Origin: an uncultured Flavobacteriales bacterium
Lineage (GTDB): Bacteria; Bacteroidota; Bacteroidia; Flavobacteriales_G; Salibacteraceae
Direction: 5' to 3'
NCBI GenBank assembly: GCA_913057875.1
Contig: CAJXPI010000003.1
Coordinates: 1-48,549, forward strand
DNA length: 48,549 nt
The stretch's first letter is position 1. Each line of letters begins with the position of its first letter. The notes under the pieces were generated by a model. The model was not told the DNA's origin and searched no databases. It saw only the letters and a list, made by a program, of their open reading frames with translations. Below, piece after piece: positions 9,277-19,866 of the stretch. The position numbers and the translations under genes are program-made.

Positions 9277-10455
9277 TTACATTTTTAAACCGAAAAACTC
9301 ACTCTTCGTATCGACTTTCAATTTGTTCCGGTTACGGATACTGTTTATTACGTTTTCTCCTAAGAGCTCTTTTCGCCAACCAATATCCAATGACTCATCG
9401 AAGTAAGCCAAATCCCATTTCATACGTTTAAAACGGGGACGGTCTACCACCAACTCAGGGGCAATTTTATTTTGACTACAAATAATCTTAATACCCAAAT
9501 ACAAAATATCCATGACCGCATCAATACGTGGTTTAATAGGAACATGTTTCGCAATTTGGTTCATAATTGCCCGCTCTTCTGGGGTTTCCTCCTGTTCGTA
9601 TAAAGCAGTAAAAGTGCGAATGTCCTTATCAATAACATGTGGCGGAATAAGACGATTGTTTTGCAAATTCTTTTTACCTCCTTTAATTCCTGTAGTAATA
9701 TGGTTAATTAGCTTTTTCTGTAAAATACGTTCTTTTGGTTTGTTTTTCTTTTCAGCCATTTCAATTCGCCATTGGTATAAGCGCATTAAAAATAACTTGT
9801 CTTTCGTGTTGATTTTAGGCAAAATACTGTTGGCTAAAAACTCCTTGTTTGAATCCGTTTCGTAGCTCTTGGCACTTTGAAGTTTATTAAACTCTTCGGT
9901 TACCCAGGTTTCACGATTTTTTTCGGAGAGTTTTTTATTGATACCATTCCAAAGTTCTTCTAAGTAAATGACATCATTTAATGCGTATTGTAATTGCTTT
10001 TTTGAAATGGGCCTCGATTCCCAATCCGAAACCGCGGGACCCTTATCTAAACGTATACGCAACTCTCCTTGAAGCAAACTCGCAAAAGATACCGGATAAT
10101 TATATCCAATAAACCCTGCAGCCATTTGAGTGTCATACACGTTTACTGGTAATACGCCAAATTGTTGGTACAATAAACGGTAGTCATTTTCTCCAGCATG
10201 GGTGATTTTTACAATTTTAGGATCTACTATTAAATCAATGAATAAACCTAAATCTGTAATGGCAATGGGGTCAATCAAATAGTTTCCATATTCGGTAGCC
10301 ACCTGGATTAAACATAACAAGGGGTAGTAGGTTCTTTCTCCTACAAACTCTGTATCAAAACCTAACCATTCAACCGTTTTGTTCTGATTATAAAAGCTTT
10401 GCAACCCCTCTGCAGTATTAACGTAAGTGTGTTTAGTCGTCTCCGATTTATTCAT
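9277..10455 (-). CDS. rnd: ribonuclease D (DEDD exonuclease plus HRDC)
   Basis: WLGFDTEFVGERTYYPLLCLIQVATEYGNYLIDPIAI, HAGENDYRLLYQQFG, YALNDVIYLEELW. Confidence 0.9.
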   Translation of the reverse strand: MNKSETTKHTYVNTAEGLQSFYNQNKTVEWLGFDTEFVGERTYYPLLCLIQVATEYGNYLIDPIAITDLGLFIDLIVDPKIVKITHAGENDYRLLYQQFGVLPVNVYDTQMAAGFIGYNYPVSFASLLQGELRIRLDKGPAVSDWESRPISKKQLQYALNDVIYLEELWNGINKKLSEKNRETWVTEEFNKLQSAKSYETDSNKEFLANSILPKINTKDKLFLMRLYQWRIEMAEKKNKPKERILQKKLINHITTGIKGGKKNLQNNRLIPPHVIDKDIRTFTALYEQEETPEERAIMNQIAKHVPIKPRIDAVMDILYLGIKIICSQNKIAPELVVDRPRFKRMKWDLAYFDESLDIGWRKELLGENVINSIRNRNKLKVDTKSEFFGLKM

Positions 10456-10622
10456 GGCGCAAGGTACGTTTTTTGGATGGCTTAACATAAACACCCAGTG
10501 AGTTAACCTAGTAGGTAAGAATTGAGCGTTTTGGTGACAATTAATTAATATGGATACTGGATTATTTCATTTTAATTCCCGACCTTTAGGAAGAATTCAT
10601 AACCACAAAATCTGACTAATAT

Positions 10623-11960
10623 ATGGCTAGAAAGAAAAAGCAAAAAAAGATATTCGTACTGGATACCTCCGTTATTCTATTTGATCATAATTCCATCAAT
10701 AATTTTGAAGAAAATGACGTTGCAATTCCTATTACCGTGCTGGAAGAACTCGATAACTTCAAAAAAGGTAGTGATACAAAGAATTTTGAAGCCCGTGAGT
10801 TTATTCGTACCCTGGATCGTTTATCAGAACAACATTTACTACAGGAATGGAATAATCTTAATGGACCTGAAAAAGGAAGGTTTAAGGTGATTATGGAAGA
10901 TCAAAGAGGGCAAACGGAAGCCGACATTATTTTCGGGTCAAATAAGAACGATCATAAAATATTGAATGCAGCTATTCAATTGGCAGAAGAGAATCCGGAT
11001 TACTTGGTAACCATGGTTTCTAAGGATATCAATTTGCGATTAAAAGCCAAAGCAGTGGGTATTAATGCGGCCGATTATGAAACGGGAAAGATTACAGATT
11101 TGCATCATATTAAAACGGGTAAGAATCATGTAAATGATGTGCCTGAAGAAATTATTGATCGTTTATTCAAGGCGGGTTCAGTACCCGCAGAAGACCTGCA
11201 GTTTATGGACTTGGTTAATAATGAATATTACATTTTACAAGGGGGGGGTAAATCGGTTTTGGCGGTTTACAATCCTATACAGCAAGTCATGGAACGGGTA
11301 GATAAGCATAGCTGCTATGGTATTAACCCAAGAAATGCAGAACAAACTTTTGCCATGCATGCAATTTTAAATCCAGATGTAAAACTGGTAAGCTTACAAG
11401 GTATTGCAGGTACAGGAAAAACTCTTCTATCGCTAGCAAGTGCAATAGAAAGTCGCCAGCAATACAAACAAATTTATTTAGCCCGACCTATCGTTCCTTT
11501 GAGTAATAAGGATATTGGTTTTTTACCTGGTGACGCTCAATCCAAGGTAAATCCATACATGGAACCCCTTTGGGATAATTTAAAGTTTATCAAAAATCAA
11601 TGGCGGGAGACGGATCCTAATTATCACCGAATTGAAGAAATGGTGAATTCTGAAAAGATTCTGGTAACACCCCTCGCATATATTAGAGGTAGAAGTTTAA
11701 GTAATGTGATTTTTATAGTAGATGAGGCGCAAAACCTTACCCCGCACGAAATAAAAACCATTATTACTCGCGCAGGTGAAAATACTAAGATGATTTTTTC
11801 GGGTGATATTTATCAAATTGATACGCCATACCTAGATGAGCATTCTAACGGTTTATCTTATTTGATTGATCGTTTGCAGGGCAATGAAATTTTTGCACAT
11901 GTAACCTTAGAAAAAGGAGAGCGAAGTGAATTAGCTAATCTAGCGGGTGAGTTATTGTAA
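10623..11960 (+). CDS. PIN-domain PhoH family ATPase
   Basis: PIN: KKIFVLDTSVILFDHNSINNFEENDVAIPITVLEELDNFK; PhoH: LQGIAGTGKTLLSLASAIE, IFIVDEAQNLTPHEIKTIITRAGENTKMIFSGD. Confidence 0.94.
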   Translation: MARKKKQKKIFVLDTSVILFDHNSINNFEENDVAIPITVLEELDNFKKGSDTKNFEAREFIRTLDRLSEQHLLQEWNNLNGPEKGRFKVIMEDQRGQTEADIIFGSNKNDHKILNAAIQLAEENPDYLVTMVSKDINLRLKAKAVGINAADYETGKITDLHHIKTGKNHVNDVPEEIIDRLFKAGSVPAEDLQFMDLVNNEYYILQGGGKSVLAVYNPIQQVMERVDKHSCYGINPRNAEQTFAMHAILNPDVKLVSLQGIAGTGKTLLSLASAIESRQQYKQIYLARPIVPLSNKDIGFLPGDAQSKVNPYMEPLWDNLKFIKNQWRETDPNYHRIEEMVNSEKILVTPLAYIRGRSLSNVIFIVDEAQNLTPHEIKTIITRAGENTKMIFSGDIYQIDTPYLDEHSNGLSYLIDRLQGNEIFAHVTLEKGERSELANLAGELL

Positions 11961-11965
11961 AACTA

Positions 11966-11992
11966 AAAAGGGAGGCTTAGCCTCCCTTTTTT
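11966..11992. terminator. Bidirectional Rho-independent terminator
   Basis: AAAAGGGAGGC-TTA-GCCTCCCTTTTTT between convergent genes. Confidence 0.92.
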
Positions 11993-11993
11993 A

Positions 11994-13043
11994 TTACATC
12001 TGAATGTGATTTACTTGTTCGTATTGAGCAGGAATTTTGTTCTCTTCCTCATCAATAATTTGGAGTATATCTCTTGAAATCCCTCTAGATATGGTAGAAA
12101 TAGGCACATCATTTGGTGAACCTTCAAACGGATTCTCACCTGCGAGTCCAATTCTTAGCATGGTGTTAAATACCCAAATTACAATTACGGTAAACGGAAT
12201 GTTCAACCATACAAAATAGTCGCTAATAAATGGGTTGGTTTCTTCTAGTCCCGCGCCCATTTTTGAGAAAGTAGGAATAATAGCTAAAGGGAGTAACCAC
12301 ATAAAAATATGAACAAAATGGTACCCTATACTTCCGTACTGTTTTGGGTAAGGGAAATTCTTAATCCGTTCTGATTTTCCTTGAAGTGCTGTTAATTCTT
12401 CTAATAGCTTTTGCAGTCTCAATAAGGTAAAGTCCCAAAATTTCTTTTCATTAGTTAGTTTTCTAAAATGCTCAGATTGAAGGCTAATAATGGCATTGGG
12501 CTTGTTGTCTTTTGACATTACGTATTCAAACTCTTTTTCTGATAAGTAGCATTTTAATTCTTCCTCAATAGGTGTAATGTGTTCTGGAGTGACCCAATAT
12601 TGATTTTCGTTTGAATCTTCGCTTTTATAGCTCGTTTCCCAGCTTTTTTTGGTTCGCATGGCATAACGCAATGCATTTAGCCAGGCAATATGTCGATTGG
12701 TGATTACACGTAACTCATCCTTCTCCTCTTCTCTTACATCCGGGTTATGTATATAGAAACTATCTTTTACGGTAATGATTAAAGTTCTGGAATTGTTGAC
12801 AATACCTCCCCAAATCTTTCTAGCTTCCCAAATACGGTCGTAAGCCGCATTGTTTTGAAAACCAATCATAAAAGCCACTGCTGTGCCTACTAACCCAACT
12901 GGGGTAAATGGAATTTGTAACCACTTGATATTAAAGAGCTCAAACAATATAGTTGCAATAACTGCTAACACGATGAAGAATATGAGCTCTCTCTTGGTCC
13001 AGTATATTAAACTTTTAAATGGAAATCTTCTTTGAATATACAT
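11994..13043 (-). CDS. bestrophin family (UPF0187) membrane protein
   Basis: MYIQRRFPFKSLIYWTKRELIFF...PFTPVGLVGTAVAFMIGFQNNAAYDRIWEARKIWGGIVNNSR; track ORF extends to 13169 but Met at 13043 fits better. Confidence 0.88.
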   Translation of the reverse strand: MYIQRRFPFKSLIYWTKRELIFFIVLAVIATILFELFNIKWLQIPFTPVGLVGTAVAFMIGFQNNAAYDRIWEARKIWGGIVNNSRTLIITVKDSFYIHNPDVREEEKDELRVITNRHIAWLNALRYAMRTKKSWETSYKSEDSNENQYWVTPEHITPIEEELKCYLSEKEFEYVMSKDNKPNAIISLQSEHFRKLTNEKKFWDFTLLRLQKLLEELTALQGKSERIKNFPYPKQYGSIGYHFVHIFMWLLPLAIIPTFSKMGAGLEETNPFISDYFVWLNIPFTVIVIWVFNTMLRIGLAGENPFEGSPNDVPISTISRGISRDILQIIDEEENKIPAQYEQVNHIQM

Positions 13044-13133
13044 GAGTGATGTGTGTTTAGATTGACTGAAAGGAATCAAAGATAATTGTATTTTGAAAGT
13101 AAAGGGTGTGTGTTCAAGTTGTAATTTTGCAAC

Positions 13134-13370
13134 ATGCGGAAAAATGAAGGAAAACCGAAGGAAAGCCAACCCAACAATCCATTACACGGAGTTAAACTTA
13201 CTGAAATTTTGGAATTTCTGGTAGATGAATATGGTTGGGATGAATTGGGTGACTTGGTCGATATTAATTGCTTTCAAAACAATCCATCTATCAAATCTTC
13301 TTTGAAATTTTTACGTAAATTTCCTTGGGCTAGAACTAAGGTAGAGGATTTGTATGTGAAGAGTATCTAA
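13134..13370 (+). CDS. VF530 family DNA-binding protein (DUF2132)
   Basis: [60 protein letters not shown]. Confidence 0.9.
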   Translation: MRKNEGKPKESQPNNPLHGVKLTEILEFLVDEYGWDELGDLVDINCFQNNPSIKSSLKFLRKFPWARTKVEDLYVKSI

Positions 13371-14443
13371 TTCTTATTCCTAAATCGATAGCCAACAAAA
13401 AGAGCGCCTGAGCCGTGGCTAATTTCGGCACGTTGGTGATCGGCAATTTTTATCCAATACCCTTCCGCCTCAAATGTAATTCCGCCAAAAAATCTTCGGG
13501 CGTTGTAACCTATAGAGTTCATTGATTTAACCCGTCCATTTAATTGTCGTGGAATTTCTTTACGCGCGTCTACTGAGAAATCTCCGTTATTGTAAATCAA
13601 ACCAGGAATTAAACTCAAAGTCACAAAAAAGTTTTCTTTAAAAACATAGGTATACATGTAACCCAAGTTAACTCCAATGCTCATATTATTTAAGTCTCTA
13701 ATGTATAGCGAAGAACCAAACTCGGGTTGAATGTTTACAGGAATCAAAGAACTATCTCCATCTAGTACCAAAAGATTAAAATTAGCGCCAAAAATGAAAC
13801 TACCTGCCGATTTTTTTTGCCATTCGTTAAATACAAAGGGCGCTTTCAATGAAAATTGGGTGTAATTGAAGGCAAACATGTATTCTAATCCTAAATGTAT
13901 GGAACGTACATCATTTCGAATGGCTTGTGGATTGTCTGGGTCTATGGAAATATTGTCAAAATTTGCAATCCGGTAACCCTGGTAGTACTGCAAAAAGGTA
14001 TTTACATATTGTTTACTGGTATACAATCGAGCCCTAAAATCAAAAGAGCGGTAATCTTCAATAATCGAATTCCGTTCTAGTCCCAAACCAACGTTAATAT
14101 CAAACGCAAAGTATTTATAGGCAATTCCAATACCTAAACGTAAATCACGAACAGGAATATATTTTAGGTTTGATTTTGACTTTACATCTTTAAACTGGAT
14201 GTAGTTAAACTTTCCTACCGTTTGAAGTTTTAAAGCAAACTCATCACTATAATTGCCAATATAACTTGAGTCTTGATGCCGGTTCAAAAAATACTCAGAT
14301 AAATGTTCAATAGCATTTACCAAGGTATCTACGTTTTGAGAATGCCCCTTTTTTAACGGAAAAAGAAGGAACTGCAATAAAAAACCCGTTAAAAAGAGCT
14401 GCTTATAATTAATGAAGTTGTTGGTCGTTTTTCGCACGTTCAA
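13367..14443 (-). CDS. DUF4421-like outer-membrane protein
   Basis: [18 protein letters not shown]..., repeated amphipathic beta strands, C-terminal aromatic residues. Confidence 0.7.
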   Translation of the reverse strand: MNVRKTTNNFINYKQLFLTGFLLQFLLFPLKKGHSQNVDTLVNAIEHLSEYFLNRHQDSSYIGNYSDEFALKLQTVGKFNYIQFKDVKSKSNLKYIPVRDLRLGIGIAYKYFAFDINVGLGLERNSIIEDYRSFDFRARLYTSKQYVNTFLQYYQGYRIANFDNISIDPDNPQAIRNDVRSIHLGLEYMFAFNYTQFSLKAPFVFNEWQKKSAGSFIFGANFNLLVLDGDSSLIPVNIQPEFGSSLYIRDLNNMSIGVNLGYMYTYVFKENFFVTLSLIPGLIYNNGDFSVDARKEIPRQLNGRVKSMNSIGYNARRFFGGITFEAEGYWIKIADHQRAEISHGSGALFVGYRFRNKN

Positions 14444-14609
14444 CTAAAGTAACAAAACCTTAAAAACTAAGCTTGTTTTTCTAGGGTATTCAGTAAAAGA
14501 GAGATGAAAAAATCTACTTAAAATTCCGCTTCTATCTCACCTATTAAATTACTACTTTCGCAATCTTTGAAACCTAGGGCTTAATGCCTTATAACTTCAG
14601 TCTAAAACG

Positions 14610-17600
14610 ATGTCTAAATACAAAGAATACAAGCAGTTAAATTTAACTGACGTAGCCAACGAAGAAAACGAATTTTGGAAAGCAAATAATGTGTTCCAAA
14701 AAAGTATGGATGAGCGCGAAGGTGCTCCCGCTTATGTGTTTTACGATGGACCTCCATCTGCAAACGGAAAGCCGGGTATTCATCACGTTATTTCTAGAAC
14801 GCTGAAAGATCTTTTTTGTCGTTACCAAACACAAAAAGGAAAACAAGTTATTCGTAAGGCAGGTTGGGATACCCACGGACTTCCAGTAGAATTACAGGTA
14901 GAAAAAGTTTTAGGTATTACCAAAGAAGACATCGGTAAAACCATTTCTGTAGAAGAATACAATGCCGCTTGTAGAAAAACGGTAATGCAATACACCGAAA
15001 TCTGGGATGATTTAACAGACAAAATGGGGTATTGGGTAGATATGGAAGATCCGTATGTGACTTATAAAACCAAATATATTGAGTCTGTATGGTGGTTGTT
15101 GAAGCAAATTCACGACAAAGAAATGTTGTACAAAGGGTACACCATTCAACCGTATTCGCCAAAGGCAGGTACTGGATTAAGTTCACATGAGTTGAACCTA
15201 CCTGGAACGTATCAAGATGTAAAAGACACTACGGTAGTGGCACAGTTTAACTTGGTAAAAGACGCCAAGTTTGAATCATTGTTTGCCGGATTGGATGAGG
15301 TTTTTGCATTAGCATGGACCACTACTCCTTGGACGCTTCCTTCAAACACGGCTTTGGCTGTGGGTCCAAAAATTGAGTACGTATTGGTGAAAACCTTCAA
15401 TCAGTACACGTTTGCGCCAATGCATGTTGTTGTTGCAAAACCTCTTGTAGCAAAGGCATTTAGCGGCAAATATTTTGAAGGAACCACCGAAGAAATTGAC
15501 GCATACACTCAAGAAGACAAAAAGATTCCTTACCAAATCGTAAAAGAGTTTATTGGTAAAGATTTAGTGGATGTACGTTTTGAGCAATTGTTGCCATACA
15601 CGCTTCCTATGGAAGACGCGGATCAAGCTTTCCGTATTATTCCTGGTGACTTTGTAACTACTGAAGATGGTACTGGAATTGTACACATCGCGCCTACATT
15701 TGGTGCCGATGATGCCATGGTTGCTAAAGCTGCTGGTGTTCCGCCAATGTTGATTGAAGATGAAAACGGAAACCCCGTTCCATTGGTAGATTTACAAGGA
15801 AGATTTGTTTCTTCCATGGGTGAATTTGCGGGTAAATACGTAAAGAACGAATACTACAACGAGGGCGAAGAGCCAAAGCAAAGCGTTGATGTTGCAATCG
15901 CTATTAAATTAAAGACAGAAAATAGAGCATTCAAAGTAGAAAAATACGAGCACAGTTACCCACATTGTTGGAGAACCGATAAGCCAATTTTATACTACCC
16001 GCTTGATTCTTGGTTTGTGAAAGCTACCGAGAAGAAAGAGCGCATGAGCGAGTTAAATGATACCATTAACTGGAAACCAAAATCAACCGGAACGGGTCGT
16101 TTTGGAAACTGGTTACAAAACTTGAACGATTGGAATTTATCTCGTTCGCGTTATTGGGGTATTCCGTTACCACTTTGGCAAACCGAAGAAGGTGATGAAA
16201 CCATTTGTATTGGATCAGTAGAGCAATTAAAATCGGAGATTGATAAAGCCGTAGCTGCAGGAGTAATGAGTGAGAATCCTTACGCATCTTTTGAGCCAGG
16301 TAACATGAGCGATGAGAATTACGATGCCATTGATTTACACCGTCCGTTTGCAGATGATATTGTTTTGGTATCTAGTAAAGGTCAACCCATGAAGCGTGAA
16401 GCTGATTTGATTGATGTTTGGTTTGATTCAGGAGCTATGCCTTACGCACAATGGCACTACCCGTTTGAAAACAAAGAAAAAATTGATGGTAACAAAGCCT
16501 TCCCAGCTGATTTTATTGCGGAGGGAGTAGATCAAACACGTGGTTGGTTTTACACCTTACATGCCATTGGCACCATGGTTTTTGATTCGGTAGCCTACAA
16601 AAACGTTATTTCTAACGGTTTGGTGCTGGATAAGAATGGTGTAAAAATGTCTAAACGATTAGGTAACACCATTGATCCGTTTGAAACTTTAAAAACATAC
16701 GGACCAGATGCTACGCGTTGGTACATGATTACCAATGCTCAGCCTTGGGATAACTTGAAATTTGATTTAGATGGTATTACCGAAGTACAACGTAAGTTTT
16801 TCCGTGCACTTCAAAACACCTACTCATTCTTCACGTTATATGCCAACGTTGATGGCTTTACATATGCAGAAGATGACATTCAAGACCGTCCAGAAATTGA
16901 CCGTTGGATTTTAAGTAAGCTAAACACCCTAGTGAAAAATGTAGACGCTGCTTATTCTGAATATGAGCCTACTAGAGTGGGAAGATTAATTCAAGAGTTT
17001 GTAGTAGATCATTTATCTAACTGGCACATCCGTTTATCGCGAAAGCGTTTTTGGAGAGGGGATTACGGTACGGACAAGATTTCAGCTTACCAAACGGTAT
17101 ATACCTGTTTAGAAACCATTGCTAGAATTTCGGCTCCATTGGCTCCGTTTTATAGTGATCGTTTGTTTAAGGATTTAAATGCGGTTACTGGAAAAGATAC
17201 CAGTTTATCAGTACACTTAGCAAAGTTTGCTGAGGTTAACGAGTCGTTAATTGATACAGATTTAGAAGAAAGAATGGCCATTGCGCAAAAAGCTTCTTCT
17301 ATGATTTTATCATTACGTAAACGTGAAAATTTACGTGTACGTCAGCCGTTACAAAAAGTAATGATTCCAGTACAGGATGAACATCAAAAAGCACAAATTG
17401 AGGCGGTTTCTGATTTGATTAAAACAGAGACCAACTTGAAAGAAGTGGCTTTTATGGATGAAGATTCTGATATTCTGGTGAAAAATATCAAGCCTAACTT
17501 CAAGACCTTAGGTCCAAAGTTTGGTAAACACATGAAAGCTATTGCTAAAGAGGTGAATAGCTTTACAAAAGAACAAATTGCAGCTTTAGAAAGTGCAGGT

Positions 17601-18008
17601 GAAATGGAATTAGCTTTGGAAGCAGAAACCATCACTTTAACTTTAGAAGATGTAGAAATTAGCACGCAAGATATTGAGGGTTGGTTAGTAATGAATGATG
17701 AAAAATTGACCATCGCATTAGATATCACTATTAGCGAAGAACTTCGTTATGAAGGAATTGCACGTGAGTTAGTGAATCGTATCCAAAACATCCGTAAAGA
17801 CCAAGGGTTTGAGGTGACGGATAAAATTAACATTTCGGTAATGAAACAAGATGTGCTAAAAGCTAGTGTAGATGCCAATTTCGATTATATTTGTTCGGAA
17901 ACGTTAACAGAAAACCTTACCTTTATTGAAACCATTTCAGATCCAAATGCACAGGCAATTGAATTAGAAGAAGGCTTAACAACTCAGATAGTTGTAACCA
18001 AGATATAA
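14610..18008 (+). CDS. ileS: isoleucyl-tRNA synthetase
   Basis: YDGPPSANGKPGIHH (HIGH-like), WGIPLPLW, KMSKRLGNTIDP (KMSKS). Confidence 0.97.
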   Translation: MSKYKEYKQLNLTDVANEENEFWKANNVFQKSMDEREGAPAYVFYDGPPSANGKPGIHHVISRTLKDLFCRYQTQKGKQVIRKAGWDTHGLPVELQVEKVLGITKEDIGKTISVEEYNAACRKTVMQYTEIWDDLTDKMGYWVDMEDPYVTYKTKYIESVWWLLKQIHDKEMLYKGYTIQPYSPKAGTGLSSHELNLPGTYQDVKDTTVVAQFNLVKDAKFESLFAGLDEVFALAWTTTPWTLPSNTALAVGPKIEYVLVKTFNQYTFAPMHVVVAKPLVAKAFSGKYFEGTTEEIDAYTQEDKKIPYQIVKEFIGKDLVDVRFEQLLPYTLPMEDADQAFRIIPGDFVTTEDGTGIVHIAPTFGADDAMVAKAAGVPPMLIEDENGNPVPLVDLQGRFVSSMGEFAGKYVKNEYYNEGEEPKQSVDVAIAIKLKTENRAFKVEKYEHSYPHCWRTDKPILYYPLDSWFVKATEKKERMSELNDTINWKPKSTGTGRFGNWLQNLNDWNLSRSRYWGIPLPLWQTEEGDETICIGSVEQLKSEIDKAVAAGVMSENPYASFEPGNMSDENYDAIDLHRPFADDIVLVSSKGQPMKREADLIDVWFDSGAMPYAQWHYPFENKEKIDGNKAFPADFIAEGVDQTRGWFYTLHAIGTMVFDSVAYKNVISNGLVLDKNGVKMSKRLGNTIDPFETLKTYGPDATRWYMITNAQPWDNLKFDLDGITEVQRKFFRALQNTYSFFTLYANVDGFTYAEDDIQDRPEIDRWILSKLNTLVKNVDAAYSEYEPTRVGRLIQEFVVDHLSNWHIRLSRKRFWRGDYGTDKISAYQTVYTCLETIARISAPLAPFYSDRLFKDLNAVTGKDTSLSVHLAKFAEVNESLIDTDLEERMAIAQKASSMILSLRKRENLRVRQPLQKVMIPVQDEHQKAQIEAVSDLIKTETNLKEVAFMDEDSDILVKNIKPNFKTLGPKFGKHMKAIAKEVNSFTKEQIAALESAGEMELALEAETITLTLEDVEISTQDIEGWLVMNDEKLTIALDITISEELRYEGIARELVNRIQNIRKDQGFEVTDKINISVMKQDVLKASVDANFDYICSETLTENLTFIETISDPNAQAIELEEGLTTQIVVTKI

Positions 18009-18029
18009 GGGAATTAAAATATTAGAAAT

Positions 18030-18404
18030 ATGTCAGATAAAAATAAATATTCAGACGCAGATTTAGAAGAATTTAAAGCATTAATTGAAGGCAAATTAGC
18101 CGAAGCGCGTAAAGATTTAGACTTATTAACAGCTGCTATTTCTCACGATAATAATGGTACAGATGATACTTCTCCTACATTTAAAATGATGGAAGATGGA
18201 TCGGATACTTTAAGTCGTGAAGAGACTTCTCAACTAGCTGCCCGTCAAGAAAAGTTTATCAATAGCTTAAACAATGCTTTAATCCGTATTAAAAACAAAA
18301 CATACGGAATTTGTAGAGAAACAGGAAATTTGATCTCTAAAGAGCGTTTAAGAGTGGTTCCTCATGCTACATTAAGTATTGAAGCCAAAAACAAAATGGG
18401 TTAA
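18030..18404 (+). CDS. TraR/DksA family protein, reduced zinc-finger Cys set
   Basis: Coiled-coil N-term; YGICRETGNLISKERLRVVPHATLSIEAKNKMG. Confidence 0.87.
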   Translation: MSDKNKYSDADLEEFKALIEGKLAEARKDLDLLTAAISHDNNGTDDTSPTFKMMEDGSDTLSREETSQLAARQEKFINSLNNALIRIKNKTYGICRETGNLISKERLRVVPHATLSIEAKNKMG

Positions 18405-18446
18405 TCTTCCCGTTTAAATCTTAGAGCTATCAGTTCACAAAATTAT

Positions 18447-19088
18447 ATGAGTCGCCTAACGGTTCCGGCATTGGTTGCCGTTGCAGTTTTGGTGATAGAC
18501 CAGTGGAGTAAAATCTGGGTCAAGACCAATATGTATTTGGGTCAAGAGTATCGTATTGCCGATTGGTTCATTATTCACTTTACTGAAAACCCAGGAATGG
18601 CATTTGGTATGGAATTGGGCGGTGATTACGGGAAAATTATCTTGTCCGTTTTTCGAATTTTTGCAGTTATTGGAATTGCTTGGTATATCGTAAAATTGAG
18701 TAAAGAAGGCGCTCATAAGGGGTTCTTGGTTTCCATGGGATTGATCTTTGCAGGAGCAGTGGGGAATATTTTGGACTCCGTTTTTTACGGACAAGTATTC
18801 ACCGAATCTACCGCGCATATTGCCCAAAAAGTAGCCTTTGGCGAAGGTTATGCGCCAATGTTGCATGGACGGGTGGTAGATATGCTGTACTTTCCACTAG
18901 TTGATGGGTTCTTTCCCGACTGGTTCCCAATTTGGGGTGGAGAGCACTTTATGTTTTTTAGGCCGGTTTTCAATATTGCCGATTCTGCTATTACCGTGGG
19001 TGTAGCATTAATTATCATCTTTCAAAAGGTATATTTTACTGAAGAGAAAGAAACCCCGGAAGAAGTGGCTACCGAAGCCCAGGCGTAG
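18447..19088 (+). CDS. lspA: lipoprotein signal peptidase
   Basis: VLVIDQWSKIWVK, FTENPGMAFG, GAVGNILDS, HGRVVDML, FNIADSAITVG. Confidence 0.95.
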   Translation: MSRLTVPALVAVAVLVIDQWSKIWVKTNMYLGQEYRIADWFIIHFTENPGMAFGMELGGDYGKIILSVFRIFAVIGIAWYIVKLSKEGAHKGFLVSMGLIFAGAVGNILDSVFYGQVFTESTAHIAQKVAFGEGYAPMLHGRVVDMLYFPLVDGFFPDWFPIWGGEHFMFFRPVFNIADSAITVGVALIIIFQKVYFTEEKETPEEVATEAQA

Positions 19089-19211
19089 TTAACAGCATTA
19101 TAAACAAAGGCTACGCCTTCAATTAACATTTCTTAATTGAAATCTTAACAAATCTAATCCCGAACCAACGCAAGTTATTTGTACTTTGGTTGGGACTTAA
19201 TTAAATTACCA

Positions 19212-19400
19212 ATGTTAAAATTAACAAAGTACGTATTAGAGAAAGTAAGCTTTGATAAAACCCTATTTAAAAAAGAGTTAATCAAAGCAAGTAAATCCTT
19301 ACAAAAGGAAGATTTAATGCTTTTATATACTTGGGGATTGGTGCAATTTGCATCAGAACACCAAGAAATGCTTAAAGAGATTATATCACCAATGATTTAA
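19212..19400 (+). CDS. small conserved hypothetical protein
   Basis: MLKLTKYVLEKVSFDKTLFKKELIKASKSLQKEDLMLLYTWGLVQFASEHQEML...; followed directly by a strong terminator. Confidence 0.65.
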   Translation: MLKLTKYVLEKVSFDKTLFKKELIKASKSLQKEDLMLLYTWGLVQFASEHQEMLKEIISPMI

Positions 19401-19423
19401 CCGTCATTGATACATGTTTAACC

Positions 19424-19460
19424 AGGCCTGAAATGAGTTTTCGTTTCAGGCCTTTTTTTT
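19424..19460 (+). terminator. Rho-independent terminator
   Basis: AGGCCTGAAA ... TTTCAGGCCT followed by a T tract. Confidence 0.92.
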
Positions 19461-19543
19461 GCGTTAAGATTTTTTAGTGACAAAGCTGAAATCCCAAGCT
19501 ACCAACAATCACCCCCACAGATATTCGAAACATATTTAATCGT

Positions 19544-19551
19544 TAACTTTG
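19544..19551 (+). promoter_or_regulatory. Bacteroidota-type -7 box (TAACTTTG) upstream of antitoxin-like ORF
   Basis: Exact TAnnTTTG match 23 nt before the ATG at 19574; no clear -33 box. Confidence 0.4.
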
Positions 19552-19573
19552 TGAGTGTTCAATCAATAGGTTT

Positions 19574-19819
19574 ATGGATATTCAGGCAGCAAAATTAGAT
19601 TTAGTAGAAAAAATTCTTCAAATAGGTAAAGCAGATTTAATTGATAAGCTTAACCAAATTTTAGATAAAGAATTAGTGGTAGGTTATACGGCTGATGGTA
19701 AGCCACTCACTAAAGAGGAGTACAACTCTAGATTAGAAAGGGCTGAAGAGGAGGCTAAATATGGAAGGGTTACTAGCGCTAATGACTTAAAAAAGGAGAT
19801 AGAGAGTTGGAAAAAATAA
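19574..19819 (+). CDS. antitoxin-like small protein (addiction-module antitoxin type)
   Basis: MDIQAAKLDLVEKILQIGKADLIDKLNQILDKELVVGYTADGKPLTKEEYNSRLERAEEEAKYGRVTSANDLKKEIESWKK resembles Bacteroidota antitoxins paired with RelE/ParE. Confidence 0.65.
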   Translation: MDIQAAKLDLVEKILQIGKADLIDKLNQILDKELVVGYTADGKPLTKEEYNSRLERAEEEAKYGRVTSANDLKKEIESWKK

Positions 19820-19866
19820 TTCGTGTTGATTGGACAAACACGACACTTAAAGAACTACATTATTGA
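19807..19866 (+). pseudogene. possible truncated RelE/ParE-type toxin remnant
   Basis: TTG start overlapping the antitoxin stop: (M)EKIIRVDWTNTTLKELHY then TGA; N-terminal pattern resembles ParE/RelE starts. Confidence 0.4.

Noticed and set aside
13043-13169. N-terminal extension of the bestrophin ORF overlapping the VF530 gene
   Set aside because: Extension lacks family similarity; Met at 13043 begins the conserved MYIQRRFPFKSLIYWTKREL segment, leaving a normal divergent promoter region.
14643-17728. Several antisense ORFs inside ileS (14643-14876, 14822-15022, 14917-15186, 15212-15400, 15342-15536, 15623-15817, 16066-16287, 17384-17728)
   Set aside because: Opposite a clear full-length conserved gene; low-complexity, Cys/Ser-rich translations with no family resemblance.
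18456-18866. 136-aa antisense ORF within lspA
   Set aside because: lspA on the plus strand has all signature motifs; the antisense product has none.
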